Below are positions 36,230-47,825 of a DNA stretch of 64,000 nucleotides, piece after piece (position 1 is the stretch's first letter; each line of letters opens with the position of its first letter). The DNA lies in assembly GCA_030323885.1 (NCBI GenBank), contig CM059203.1:5580001-5644000 (forward strand). Reading direction: 5' to 3'. Source of the stretch: Branchipolynoe longqiensis (taxonomy: Eukaryota > Annelida > Polychaeta > Phyllodocida > Polynoidae). The translations under genes and the position numbers were made by a program. Under the pieces are notes generated by a model. The model saw nothing but the letters and a program-made list of their open reading frames with translations. It had not been told where the DNA came from and did no database searches.

Positions 36230-37826
36230 GTCATGGGGGTGATGAAAATGCGAAATATTGCGCCTAAAGTGGGACTCGAACCCACATCTCTTTGCATTTC
36301 GGGATAGTCTGCTAACCATTACACCACCTAGATTGCATGATATCGCCACACTACCCACGCCTACCTGTATATGTGGTTACTTGCCTGAGAGGTCAGTGCA
36401 GACTACTACACTCGTCCCCCTGGAATTGTAAGTCTTTTAATGCTTACAATTATATACATACAGGCAATGCACTAACACATAGACCTCTTTCAATGTTTAT
36501 AAACATTGTGTATGCGCATGCAGCTTGGCTGCAGAACGAAGGCATACTGCCATTGAGTTTTCCGATACGCGCAGTGAAGAAAGTCAGTTTTATTCAAAAT
36601 TAATAGAAATGCTGAACCCTAACCATATCAATTTAGTATAATCTCTTTGTTAAACATGTTTTCTATATGTGTTCCAAGCGGTTTGTGTCTAGGTCATGTA
36701 GTTTTAGAGATATTTAACTTTTTCTGTATGAAGATTGCTCACGGCTATTGATAATGCATTGAGTTTGTCGGTACGCGCAGTGCAAAACGTCAGTTTTATT
36801 CAAAATTAATAGAAATCCAGAACCCTAACCTTATCAATTTAATATAATCTTTTTGTTAAACATGTTTTCTATATGCATTCCAAGCGTTTTGTGTCTAGGT
36901 GGTGTGGTTTTAGAGATATTTAACTTTTTCTGTATGAAGATTGCTCACAGTCATTGACAATGCATTGAGTTTGCCGGTATGCGCAGTGCAAGACGTCAGT
37001 TTTATTCAAAATTAATAGAAATCCAGAACCCTAACCGTATCAATTTACTATAATCATTTTGTTAAACATGTTTTCTATATGTGTTCCAAGCAGTTTGTGT
37101 CTAGGTGATGTGGTTTTAGAGATATTTAACTTTTTCTGTATGATGATTGCTCATAGCCACTGAGTTTGCAGTGTGACAGTGTGTCGTCCTGGAGCCAAAA
37201 GGCGTGCGCACTGACCTAGATACCTATGCTGACGTCATATGAAATAGGTCTATACATACACAGGGTAGGTTCAACAACCGTACAGCGCGTAGCTTGTACA
37301 GGATCATGGTCACGGCAACCAGTGTTGTGGGGGTGATGAAAATGGGGAATATTGCGCCTAGAGTGGGACTCAAACCCACATCTCTTTGCATTCCTGGCTA
37401 GTGTGCTAACCATTACACCACCTAGGCTCCCTGATATCGCCACACTACCCACACCTACCTGTATATGTGGTTACTTGCCTGAGAGGTCAGTGCAGACTAC
37501 TACACCCGTCCCCCTGGAATTGTAAGTCTTTTAATGCTTACAATTATATACATACAGGCAATGCACTTACAATTACGTACACAGGGTAGGTTCAACAACC
37601 ATACAGCGTGTAGCTTGTACAGGATCATAGTCATGGCAACCAGTGTTGTGCGGGTGATGAAAATGGGAAATATTGCACCTAGAGCGGACCTCGAACCCAC
37701 ATCTCTTTGCATTCCAAACTAGTGTGCTAACCATTACACCACCTAGGCTCCCTGATATCACCACACTACCCACGCCTACCTGTATATGTCGTTACTTGCT
37801 TGAGAGGTCAGTGCAGACTACTACAA
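36230..37826 (-). mobile_element. SINE A tandem array split by a TIR element
   Basis: Units at 36230-36479 and 37253-37826 (two cores, at about 37340-37430 and 37660-37755). The break at 36479/37253 falls inside the CTAACACATACATACACAGG stretch that is continuous at 15590-15610, so one array was split by a later insertion. Confidence 0.78.
36480..37252. mobile_element. TIR element H1 with ~200-bp internal tandem repeats
   Basis: The ends TAGACCTCTTTCA and TGAAATAGGTCTA are inverted and sit at a TA within SINE A. The inside is about three tandem units (ATTGAGTTTGCCGGTATGCG, TTTTATTCAAAATTAATAGA, TTTAGAGATATTTAACTTTT). No ORF. Confidence 0.7.
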
Positions 37827-38089
37827 TATTTAAAAAAGGAAAAAATTAATTATAGGTGTGAAAAGTTTCATGAATCCAACATCTGTATTGAAGGGCTGGC
37901 GCCTCGTTGAATTTCCGTGAGACTTCAGATTTATATACAAGACCTGGTAGTGAAGTGCGGATGTCCCAACGGGTACTTGCACATAGCAGCTTTGTATACA
38001 CACGTGTAATATATTACAATGGCTGTCAACATGAAATTATGCCGCCCACATTTAAATGTGTTCTCCAGATGCATTCGTATTTAGTTTTC

Positions 38090-38312
38090 TTGGGTACATT
38101 AGTTGATTAAGTCGGGAAATTTAAATCCCAGACAATTGGTCTTCCTCATTCCACTGCTCCTTGCCCGATCCTAGTTATGCCAAGCGCCAGGCTAGGTAGT
38201 GACAAGTATAAGTCATTGGTTTGACTCGACCAGGGTTAAAAATCCTGAGTCTCGATAGGATGACCCACACCTTCACAGGTGGACACTCTACTGCCTGAGC
38301 TACGTCCCGCTC
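38090..38312 (-). mobile_element. Chimeric SINE: B body and tail module joined to a SINE C head
   Basis: The tail module and SINE B body run to TTGACTCGACCAGGGTTAAA (38219-38238). From about 38240 the sequence is a SINE C head (ACAGGTGGACACTCTACTGC, GAGCTACGTCCCGCTCC). Confidence 0.6.
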
Positions 38313-38422
38313 CATTATTATTATTATTATTATTATTATTATCATTATTATCCTCTTCTTTGATGCAGGCTTGTGGTAGCCTCTACAAAGCTCGTAGCTC
38401 TCAGCTCTAGTGGTATACAGCC

Positions 38423-39798
38423 TCAAAATCGTACAGGAATGTTTCTCTGGCCCAGGCCCTGTCCAGCTTCAATGGATTTAATATCCTTCTTCAACGTTGG
38501 GTGCCATATAGTAACTCCATACTCTAGTATTGGCCGGACTTGGATCTTGTACAAAGTGATCAGCATATTTTCGTCCAAGTATTTGAAGGTTCTGCGAATC
38601 ATTCCCACAATCTTATTAGCTTTGGATATGGTTTGATGTATGTGCTGGGAGAAACTTAGCCTATTGTCTATAAATACTCCTAAATCTTTCTCTACCTCAC
38701 TCTCTTCGAGATTTAGTGGCTGGCCAGTAGAATTATCATGCATAACATATGTATAGTCTGGGTGGTGTCTCCCTATTCGCATGACCTGGTATTTATTCAG
38801 ATGGAACTTCATCTGCCACTTCTTGGCCCAGTTCTCCATTTCCAGCAGGTCCTTTTGCAGATCAGCAGTCTTCCGTGGAATTTACAGTTCTGTAGATCTT
38901 TGCGTCATCTGCAAATAATTTTATCCCACATGATACAATCTCTGGCAGGTCATTGATGAAAAGACGAACAGAATAGGGCCCAGTACGCTCCCTTGAGGTA
39001 TCCCACTGAGAACCTCTTTGAAGGAAGATTTACTACCATTTACTATGACTTGCTGTTACCTTCCAGTCAAAAGACTTTGGATCCATCTCAGAGTATTTCC
39101 TTCGATGCCATAGTTTTGTAACTTGGTACCTAGCCTCTGGTGGGGGACAGTATCGAATGCCTTCATGAAATCTAAGTATATAGTATCTAGTGATTCCCCC
39201 CTATCCAATGCGTCGGTCCATATTTCAAAAGTTTCTAGAAGCTGTGTAAATGTTGATTTCTTTGGTAGAAACCCATGCTGGTGGTCCGACATCAATTTGT
39301 TCTCTACCATATGCCTGAGCATGTGCTCTCTGATGATACTTTCCAATGCTTTGCATATTATAGATGTGAGACTTACTGGCCTATAATTTGCTGGAGAATG
39401 CCAGTTTCCTTTTTTGAAAATTGGGATAACATTTGCTATTTTCCATTCGTTGGGTAGGCAACCAGATTCAAATGACTCATTGAAAATTATAGCAAGTGGT
39501 TTTGCAAGCACCACACTCAATTCCTTCAGCACTTTTGGATGTACTCCGTGAGGTCCAGGTGATTTGCCTGTTTTGAGTTTGTCCAGCTTTTTTTTTAACA
39601 ATGTCTGGTGTGAATAGTCCCTCAGGGAAGTCCTTCATCAATTTGCATTTCTGTACCAGGGATAATGTGTTAGCATCCTCTCTAGTGAAAACTCGTGAGA
39701 AAAAATTATTTAATACCTCTGCTTTATCCATATCCTTTGAAGCTAGGCTCCATCTGGTTGTTCCAGTTCATCTATTCCACTCTTGGTTTTCATCTTAG
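38423..39798 (-). pseudogene. LINE ORF2 reverse transcriptase, frameshifted
   Basis: Recognised RT blocks are KTGKSPGPHGVHPKVLKEL, NYRPVSLTSIICKALE, YLDFMKAFDTVPH, GIPQGSVLGP and the thumb DLGVFIDNRLSFSQH. The FADD catalytic motif survives (complement of 38904-38915) but in a different frame from its neighbours. A stop codon follows the SLLTGR block. The protein is split over at least three frames. Confidence 0.82.
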
Positions 39799-41014
39799 AG
39801 TTTATATATGCCCAAAAAGAGTTTGGTTTATCCTTGGCTTCTTGGGCAATGAGTTTCTCAAAGTTTCTTGTAGCCTTATGTGACTGCCATCGTACCTGGT
39901 TTCTGAATTTGGCATATATTTTGTGTTCATCAGAGCTTCTTGTGGCTGAGTATTTCCTCCAAGCTCGTTGTTTGAGTATGACTTTGGTAGACACTTCTTT
40001 GTTCATCCACAGTGGCCTGGTTTTTGCATCTGGATGTCTTTGTCAGTATGTGTTTCCACACTGCTACTTCCAGCTTTTGTGATAACTCACCCCAGTATTC
40101 ATTTATACTATTATCTTGGAAATAGCTGTTCCAATCGATGTCCATGAGTTCCCTCATCTCACTATAATTTCCACGCGAGTAGAATGTTTTTAAGTATGAC
40201 TTCTCAGTTTCTTCTGTATGGCACTGAAAGGTGAAAGATAATGTGAGGTGATCACTCTTGCCTAGGGGGGGCTTGGGTTGAGATATCTGTGACCATGTTC
40301 TCTTCATTTGTGAATATCAGGTCTAATATTGATGCGTGTTGTCCTCCTCGATACCTGGTAGGATGTTCGACATGTTGGAAGAGAAAGGCATCATAGGTGC
40401 TTTCAAAGAATTTGCTGGCCCGATGTGTTTCCCCTACTGTTGTTGTGTTTCCCCTCCAATCGATCTCAGGCATGTTGAAGTCTCCCATGATCAGTACAGA
40501 TTAGGTCGACTAATTTTTCATTGGTTGCATCACTGCTGTTTGGGCTTCTGTATATACACCCAACTAGGATAGTATCTTCCTTGTTTGGTTTTACTTTGAT
40601 CCAAGCGCATTCTGAAAAACCTATACTCTGATTTATGTTGCTTTCTCGATAGGTGATATTGTCAAATTCTAATACATAAATACACACGAGCCTGCCTTCC
40701 TGCTCTAGGTTCCACACCAGACTGAATCCAGGAATTCTAATGTCTTGCTTTGTAATTTCATAAGTGCAGTTCTTTGGTTTAGCCTCAGTCACTGCAATCA
40801 AAGTTGGTTTCTCTACATCGATGATAACCTGTAGTTCTTCCATTTTGTTTGGCAGTGAATCAGCATTTAGGTAGAGGCACTTGACCTTACTTTTATATTT
40901 GTTCTTAGCTCTCCTCTTTGGTCTGGTCTGTGTATTGTTGCCCTTGTTATTACTTACATTAGTGTTACAGGGAATTTCAGTTTCTTCCATATTTGTCAAT
41001 TTCATGTTTTTCAT
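39799..41014 (-). pseudogene. LINE ORF2 endonuclease and linker, frameshifted
   Basis: An APE-type endonuclease: CLYLNADSLPNKMEEL at the N-terminus, AVTEAKPKN, GCIYRSPNSS, then GDFNMPEIDW in another frame and SDHLTL in a third. Catalytic-type residues (E of TEAK, D/N of GDFN, the SDH triad) are present. The linker to the RT is also in broken frames. Confidence 0.8.
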
Positions 41015-41109
41015 CTCTATAGTCTCATATAGCTTCTCAATGTATTCTTGTTCTTCCTTGCTTGCATTAATATAAACATGTTTTCGTGTTGTTGGACTTC
41101 TGGTGTTTC

Positions 41110-42091
41110 TTACTTCCTTATCTTTTCTATTCTTAGATTGCTTGGGGGTCCTCTGACCCGATAGATCCAGTTTTTTTTATCATCTTGCATTGTTTTCGTC
41201 TTTGCTTCTTCAACTTTTTCCTTGATTACCTTACGCTCCTCCACGGTGTAATCATTGATAATGCTAATCTTACAGTATTCCTCTTCTGTGCCCTTCATTT
41301 TGATTACATTTCTGAACACTATTGATTGGTCATCTTTATTTGCCAGGACTACTTTCATCAGTCGGGGAACATCACTGTCAGTGTTCTTCTTTCCCAACCT
41401 AATGACTTTGGTAGTTTCCAGCTGGTCGATGCCAAGGTTGTTGAAAAACTTGGTCTCCTCTTCTGCCCTCACCTCCGAATTAGCAGCTTCACTTTCAGGT
41501 ACTCGATAGATTATCAGGTTGAACTCACGGTTTTCTTTGTCATCCACATTCTTTTTGTGTTCTACCATTGCAGTCTTAACAATTTCCTTTATCTTACTTG
41601 GGGCTGTTGTGTCTTCCGATTTCAGTGATCTGGATACTATGTCGGCCCAAGTTTTGTTAACATTGTCTGGAACAGCATTTGCCTTCTCTTCTAATTTCTT
41701 TTCAAATGTATCAAATTTCTTGTCCAGGTATTTCTCAAAGATGCTCAGCTTCTTCTGCATGTCTTCTTGGAGTGATTCAATCTGCTTCCTCTGCTCTATC
41801 AACCCAGTTCCCAGGAATATCTTAGCCCTCACTGCGCAGGTTGGGCAAAACCAAAAAAAATCTGGATGCTGTGCAGTTTGCATACTCCTCAGATGACATC
41901 TCAATACATTTGGTACACCACAGCAGCTGCAGGATAACAAACAACTCATCATCATTTTCATAATCCACTTTACATTCTTCACATTTCCAGACCTCGTTAT
42001 TATTGGATTTAGCTGCCTTGCCTCTGGGTTTTTTCTTTGTGGAGGTTTCCTTGGTTGTCAACCCCCCTCTGTTTGAGTTGTTTATATTCAT
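41110..42091 (-). pseudogene. LINE ORF1 with PHD-like finger, coiled coil and RRM-like domain
   Basis: The first part (42091 down) has WKCEECKVDYENDDE, then WCTKC in the same frame. The last CPTC pair is in the neighbouring frame, so at least one indel breaks the finger. The rest, 41110-41900, is open: a charged coiled coil (KYLDKKFDTFEKKLEEKA), then ENREFNLIIYRVPES and VIRLGKK, resembling LINE ORF1 RNA-binding domains. Confidence 0.75.
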
Positions 42092-42110
42092 CCAGCCATT
42101 CTTGTGGCTG

Positions 42111-42461
42111 AGGCATGATAATCAGCTAGATGTTAAGTCACTATATTCAATGCACAATTGTGATGTTTACAGTGTCAGTGACAAAATTTACAATTTGACA
42201 GCATATATTTAAATATCCAAGTGGATGGAGGTCTAGATCATAGATGCATACACACGAGTTCAGTATTTACCAACTGTCGATTCACCGACGATAAAGGGCT
42301 GCTCTTACTCGCCACAATTTGGCTGCTCAGCAGCTACATCACGATTTGCCATGAGTGATAATAGGAGCATTTGGTGAATTATGTGTTTTTTGTGACTAAT
42401 TTGTCTTTTATTATATAATGTTTCCAAGTGTTCTTATTGTTTTTTTTAGTTTTTTTTAAAG
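42111..42461. other. Intergenic, nothing recognised
   Basis: AT-rich sequence between the LINE 5' end and a SINE D copy. A T-rich run is at 42438-42460. Confidence 0.4.
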
Positions 42462-42755
42462 ATTTATACTGCCATCATGGATAGGCCTGATTAGGCTTGT
42501 TTTCACCATTAGACAGTTTGTCAATAGAAAGCCCGAGCCTACACTTTTACCGACCCAAGGGATTTTTAACCTCCCACACCACATAGACATGGTTTGAGAG
42601 CAACTGGCCTTTGATGACGCTGTAAGTTATACACAGCGGTGGAAATCCAAATTGGCAGAGATGGGGGGATGGGGAATCGAACAACCGACCTTCAGATTAG
42701 GAGTCCGACCTAGAAAAAAGTCAGACACTCTAACCACTCCGCCACAGAGAACACC
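42462..42755 (-). mobile_element. SINE D, copy 4
   Basis: Reversed. It ends in the native SINE D tail (TATACTGCCATCATGGATAG), not the shared module of copies 2 and 3. Confidence 0.75.
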
Positions 42756-42810
42756 TATGCCATAGTGACCAATGCCTTGGTTCCCATTTGAAGTTGTAAA
42801 GCACAATATA

Positions 42811-43581
42811 GGGTATGCACTGACGTCACGCTAAACGGAAGTGCGTCCATTGTGGAGATACAACCACAATAACAAACCCAACCTGATCAATGCATTGGCA
42901 ATGGCTGTGAGCAATCTTCATACAGAAAAAGTGAAATATCTCTAAAACCACACCACCTAGAAACAAATCGCTTGGTACACATATAGAAAACATGTTTACC
43001 AAAAAGATTATATTAAATTGATAAGGTTAGAGTTCTAGATTTCTATTAATTTTGAATAAAACTAAGGTTTTGCACTGCGGGTACCGGCAAACTCAATGCA
43101 TTGCCAATGGACGTGAGCAATCTTCATACAGAAAAAGTGAAATATCTCTAAAACCAAACCCCCTAGAAACAAATCGCTTGGTACACATATAGAAATCATG
43201 TTTACCAAAAAGATTGTATTAAATTGATATGGTTAGGGTTCTGGATTTCTATTGATTTTAAATAAAACTAATGTTTTGCACTGCGCGTACCAGCAAACTC
43301 AATGCATTGCCAATGGTCGTGAGCAATCTTCATACAGAAAAAGTGAAATATCTCTAAAACCAGACCACCTAGAAACAAATCGTTTGGGACACATATAGAA
43401 AACATATTCAACGAATAGATTATATTAAATTTATACGGTTAGGCTTCTGGATTTGTATTAATTTTGAATGAAATAGACGTTTTGCACTGCGCGTACTGGC
43501 AAACTCTATGGTATGGGTTGTTTACTGGTTGATATCGCCACAATGGCCGCGCATCCGGTTGATTAAGTCACGTGAATACCC
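42811..43581. mobile_element. TIR element H2 with the same internal repeats as H1
   Basis: The ends GGGTATGCAC and GTGAATACCC are inverted, with related sub-terminal CATTGTGG blocks, and TATA stands on both sides (42807-42810 and 43582-43585). The interior is three tandem ~200-bp units in the opposite orientation to H1 (AAGTGAAATATCTCTAAAAC, GAAACAAATCG). No ORF. Confidence 0.7.
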
Positions 43582-44324
43582 TATATAATCGTTCATTCAT
43601 CGTCACCGCCGTTCGCCAATCATGCCATTAAGTAGTATTCACCCTATTCACGCCACGACCATGTTGAGACGTTAGTGCCGGTTCCCAGACAGGGGGAAGG
43701 AGAGAGTGCCCGGTTACAGGGGGGGGGCAGTTCAGAATAAGGGGTGTTGGGAAGCGAGCAGGTGCCCAGAAGGAGCACCGAAAAATTTAGGGGCTATTCT
43801 TTATTTATATTCACATAATAACTTATATAGCACATATACAGCAATGAATATATCCTATATGTGTATTTGTATATACATCTGTGTATGTCTATCAAGCATG
43901 TGATTTCTCCGGCGTTTTTTTTCTGGCCGTGGAAACCGGAAATCCGTTTTTCTTAAATTCCGTTTTTTTTTTCTGGCCGCCAAAACACCTATGAAATACA
44001 CTATTTGCATCTCTCGCGACTCAGTGGGATGCTGTGTGTCCCCACGATAACCTAAACAAATATTTCAGGTTTCTTTCCCTGCACCAAATCACATGTCCCC
44101 ACGATAACCTAAACAAATATTTCAGGTTTTTTTCCCCTGCTCCCAATCACATGCCTGTTTCTATGCACATATATATAATATATCTGGTATTTTTACTATA
44201 ATAATAATAATAATAATAAGCCATAACTAGTGAGTAAAAGGACTTGTATCAATATTAATCTCACAAAAGCTTCCATCTATAGTGTGGATGAATGGAACAG
44301 TTGCTAAGTAATGTTGTCTACTTT
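43582..44324. other. Intergenic with short duplications
   Basis: Two CGTTTTTTTTTCTGGCCG-like blocks lie at 43915-43985. Two copies of CCCCACGATAACCTAAACAA occur near 44040 and 44097. An (AAT)n run is at 44201-44220. No gene. Confidence 0.5.
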
Positions 44325-44465
44325 AATCAAATTACTTATCAGCAGCTACTGTGTGGTAAGATAACACCAAGACTACAACTGGCCAGCATTGAAAACAAGC
44401 CTGGGTACCCGGGTTTATATGCTATGGACAGTATAAATACAGCCTCAATAAAAAAATCTTTTTTT
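44325..44465. repeat. Dispersed repeat O, copy 2
   Basis: Reverse complement of 3495-3620: CAGCAGCTACTGTGTGGTAA, then TGGCCAGCATTGAAAACAAG. The CCTGGGTACCCGGG variant here is palindromic. Confidence 0.5.
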
Positions 44466-44591
44466 TCCTTTTTTCTTTTTCCTTTTTTTTTTAATTGTCC
44501 TTTTCAACGTTATCATCATCATTAACTCGATACTGCCCCCTCTTTCCCTCTCTACACATGTGCACAAAGAATATTCCAACATTTATTCGCA

Positions 44592-44940
44592 CCAGACGGG
44601 GTGGGTAAATGAGTAGAGCATCCGTCTCCTGTTTTGGGAGATTGAGAGATCCGAACCCATGAGTTTGTGGGTTCGAATCCTGGTCGAGTCAAACCAATAA
44701 CTTAAAAATTGTACTTGTCGCTTCTTAGCCTGGCGCTCGGCAGTATTAGGATAGGGCAAGGACTGCTTGGCTCAGTGTCAGGATAATGTGACTGAGTGGG
44801 ATATCGGGTCATGGTGCTGATGGCCTGGTTTCCCAGTGGGGCAGCACTATAAAGTTGCCATGAGTGCACACTGTCACAAGTCGGTACCTGCCCTGATATG
44901 ACCTTAGGTGTTGCTAGGACGTAAAACAACAAACAAACAA
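44592..44940 (+). mobile_element. SINE B, full-length copy
   Basis: Head GACGGGGTGGGTAAATGAGT, B box GGTTCGAATCC, tail GCTAGGACGTAAAACAACAA. The head carries the same extra GAGATCCGAACCCATGAG-type insert as the copy at 31232. Confidence 0.8.
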
Positions 44941-45480
44941 CTTTTTCTGTAAGAAGATTGCTCATGGCCATTGACAATGCATTGAGTTTGCCGATACGCG
45001 CAGTGCAAAACGTTAGTTTTATTCAAAATTAATAGAAATGCAGAACCCTAACCTTATAAATTTAATATAATCTGGTTGTTAAGCATGTTATCTGTTTGTG
45101 TGCGAAGCTGTTTGTATCTAGGTGGTGTAGTTTAAAAAATATTTCACTTTTTTTGTAGGAAGATTGATTACGGCCATTGACAATGCTCAATGCATTGAGT
45201 TTGCTGATACATGACTGCAGTGCAAAATGGAAATTATATTCAAAATTAATAGAAATGCAGAATCCTAACCTTATAAATTTAATATAATCTGTTCATTGAA
45301 TATGTTTTCTATGTGTGTTCCAAGCGGTTTGTGTCTTGGTGGTGTGGTTTTAGAGATATTTCACTTTTTCTGTATGAAGATTGCTCATAGCCATTGAGTT
45401 TGTAGTGTGACCATGTGTAGTCCTGCAGCCAAGCAGCGCACGCACTGACCTAAATACCCATGCTGACGTTATATGAAATA
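44941..45480. repeat. H-type ~200-bp tandem repeats, truncated element
   Basis: About 2.5 units in the same orientation as H1. The right end matches that of H1 (TGACGTTATATGAAATATGG, TCTA); the left end is cut by the SINE B tail. Confidence 0.65.
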
Positions 45481-45486
45481 TGGTCT

Positions 45487-45645
45487 ATTAGACAGGTGGG
45501 CATGGATATGGTGATGAAATGAGGGAGCCTAGATGGTTTAATGGTTAGCACACTATCCCGGAATACAAGAGATGTGGGTTCGATTCCTGGTCTAGGTTCA
45601 ATATTTCCCATTTTCATCACCCCCCCCCCCCCTCCATGACACTAT
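45487..45645 (+). mobile_element. SINE A, single diverged unit
   Basis: tRNA-like core AGCCTAGATGGTTTAATGGT, then GTGGGTTCGATTCC, and TTTCCCATTTTCATCACC before a C-run. Confidence 0.7.
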
Positions 45646-45764
45646 TATTACATTTTGTTAAAGGCAATGGCTTCAACCCAGCGTCACTTCTCAGAATGAT
45701 ATAGCATGGAGGGCCAAACGCTGTCAGTTCTCTATCGTCTAATTGAAATGATTTATTCTGTTTG

Positions 45765-46052
45765 TTTGACAGTCTAAGGTCATATCAGGGCGGGTACTGA
45801 CTTGTGACAGTGCGCTCTCATGGCGACTTTAGTGCTGCCCCACTGGAAGACCAGGCCGCTGGCACCATGACCCGATATTCCACACAGTCACATTATCCTG
45901 ATACTGAGCTAACCAGTTCTTGTCCAATCCTATTAATGCCGAGCGCCAGGCTAGGTAGCGACAAGTATCAATCAATTTTGTACGTCATTGGTTTGACTCA
46001 GCTGGGAACGCCCAATCTCCGCTCTCTCTACCAAATCAGCCACCGCATCTGG
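45765..46052 (-). mobile_element. SINE B, reversed
   Basis: Tail region shortened (starts at TCTAAGGTCATATCAGGGCG). The body is complete; the head is diverged but ends near CCGCATCTGG. Confidence 0.7.
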
Positions 46053-46261
46053 TAAAAAATGTATATTCACCGGAAGTAATTAACTAAATATATTTTTTCA
46101 GAATCCTCACTGGAACCCCAGTCTTGTCAAAAACCCTAGCTTGTGTAAGGACTGTGATTGTTGCATTGTTGAATCGGTATAAAGTCAGTGTGTGTCAGTT
46201 AAATGTTATTGTCAGACAGAATCTGGGCCATGACCAGATACCATGAGCGACTATGGGTGGG

Positions 46262-46592
46262 AAAAAACTTGTTTTATTTAATGACGCCTCTAGAGCGCAT
46301 TGATTTTTATCATCGGCTATTGGACGTCAAAGATATGTTCATTCTGACATTTCTTTGGAGGAAACCCGCTGCCGCCACATATACTACTCTTTCCGAAAAG
46401 CAGTAAGGGGTTTTTCATATGCACTGTCCCACGTAACAGGACAGCACATACCACAGTCTTTGATGAACCAGTTGTGGACGATTGTTTGGAACGGAAAATA
46501 GACCAAATGTGTCCACTGAGCAGGTTCGATAGGATGACTGACACCATCACAGGTGGACACGCTACCACCTGAGCTACCTCCCGCTCCCCCTT
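46262..46592 (-). mobile_element. SINE C, copy 3
   Basis: Full length and reversed: tail GTTTTATTTAATGACGCC, head GAGCTACCTCCCGCTCC. Confidence 0.78.
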
Positions 46593-47006
46593 CATCAGAA
46601 ACTCATCAAGGACTTGTAGTATCGATGAATATTTCTTGATTAGTTATTCTGGTCAAATCATGTTTGCAATGAGAGGGTTTGTAGAATTTTCAGCAGTTTC
46701 TCAACACACACACCCCCCCCCCAACCTTCCTCCTCCGAATTTGAAAATTGTCTGATGGATTTATTGAACTTCACGGTATTTTGTGTAAATTTGCATGCCT
46801 GATAAATGTGATATTGCACTGGTAAACTAAGGCAATATTCTCCACTTCACATGTGTTATGGAGATCACATAGGAAATTGTCATATTATATTATTTTTGCA
46901 TTTATTATTTCATTCTACCAGGAGCTATGTATACATAGGTATGTATGTATATATAGATATTATATATCAATGTTGGTAAATATACATATACACATAGAAA
47001 TATATG
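46593..47006. other. Intergenic, nothing recognised
   Basis: A CA/C run at 46704-46722 and an AT-rich (TATA)-like stretch at 46930-47010. No gene seen. Confidence 0.4.
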
Positions 47007-47010
47007 TATA

Positions 47011-47244
47011 CCATATATGTCCCAATAGATGCGCACTGCGCGAGTTCAGAAACATGGATGCGCGTCTATTCAAAGGGAAAGAATTTTATGGATTTGTTTT
47101 TGTCGTGCCTCTGAAATAAAGTGGGATTGTCTTATTTTATGTGCATTCAGTCTGAATATGATCATAAATTTGTGCGCGCTTTCAATCTTGAAATGGGGCT
47201 GTGTGCTTCTATTGGGTAGCATGCTTCTATTAGGACATATACGG
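47011..47244. mobile_element. MITE K, copy 1
   Basis: Ends CCATATATGTCCCAATAGAT and the complement of TCTATTAGGACATATACGG, with TATA on both sides. No stop-free coding relevance. Copy 2 at 63719-63952 is about 85% similar by eye, including AATAAAGTGGGATTGTCTTA in the middle. Confidence 0.72.
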
Positions 47245-47825
47245 TATATATTATCTATCAATATTGCAGGGATGAAAGTGGTCTCCGGCAAAAAAAAAAA
47301 GCGGAAATGCAGAAATTCTCACATAGGCTTAGCATTGTCAGGGAATCGCAGAAAATTCCAGGAAGTCAAGTCTCATACATATTGGTATACGCTGATAGTA
47401 CTGCGGTATTTGAAGCATGTATTAGTATACGCTGACCGTGCTGCAGTGTTTGAAGCACGTATTAGCAGTAAATGCTGATAGTGCTGCAGCGTTTGAAGTA
47501 CGTATTAGCAATGTACGCTGATAGTGCTGCAGCATTGTAGTAGGGGCCTACAGAAAAAACCCAGGAAATCCGCGAAATCGCGGAGATCTTTCATCCCTGA
47601 TATTGGTATATATGTATATATAGATATACAGTGAAACCTCTCCAACCAACCACCTCCACAGAGTCAACCACACCCCTATATCGATCGCTTTATTTGGGTC
47701 CGAAGTCATCGGTCGTACAATACCATTGTAATGACACAAAAAACTTCCTAAAGTGAACACCTCCCAAATGGACCATTTAAAGTCGGTCCCATGGTCGGTC
47801 GATTTAGAGCGGTTTTACTGTATAT
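47245..47825. repeat. Short tandem repeat and unassigned sequence
   Basis: 47370-47535 has about four ~40-bp units (ACGCTGATAGTGCTGCAGCR with TTTGAAGCACGTATTAG). The rest is unassigned. Confidence 0.5.

Larger units (their letters stand above)
38313..42110 (-). mobile_element. CR1-like non-LTR retrotransposon, near full length, inactive
   Basis: Read on the minus strand: ORF1 with a PHD-like Cys cluster and coiled coil, then ORF2 with an APE endonuclease and reverse transcriptase. The element ends in a (TAA)n-type run (complement of 38315-38352). At least five frame changes and a stop inside the RT make it non-functional. CR1/L2-type assignment is inferred from domain order, PHD-bearing ORF1 and microsatellite-like tail. 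The target duplication was not identified. Confidence 0.82.
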
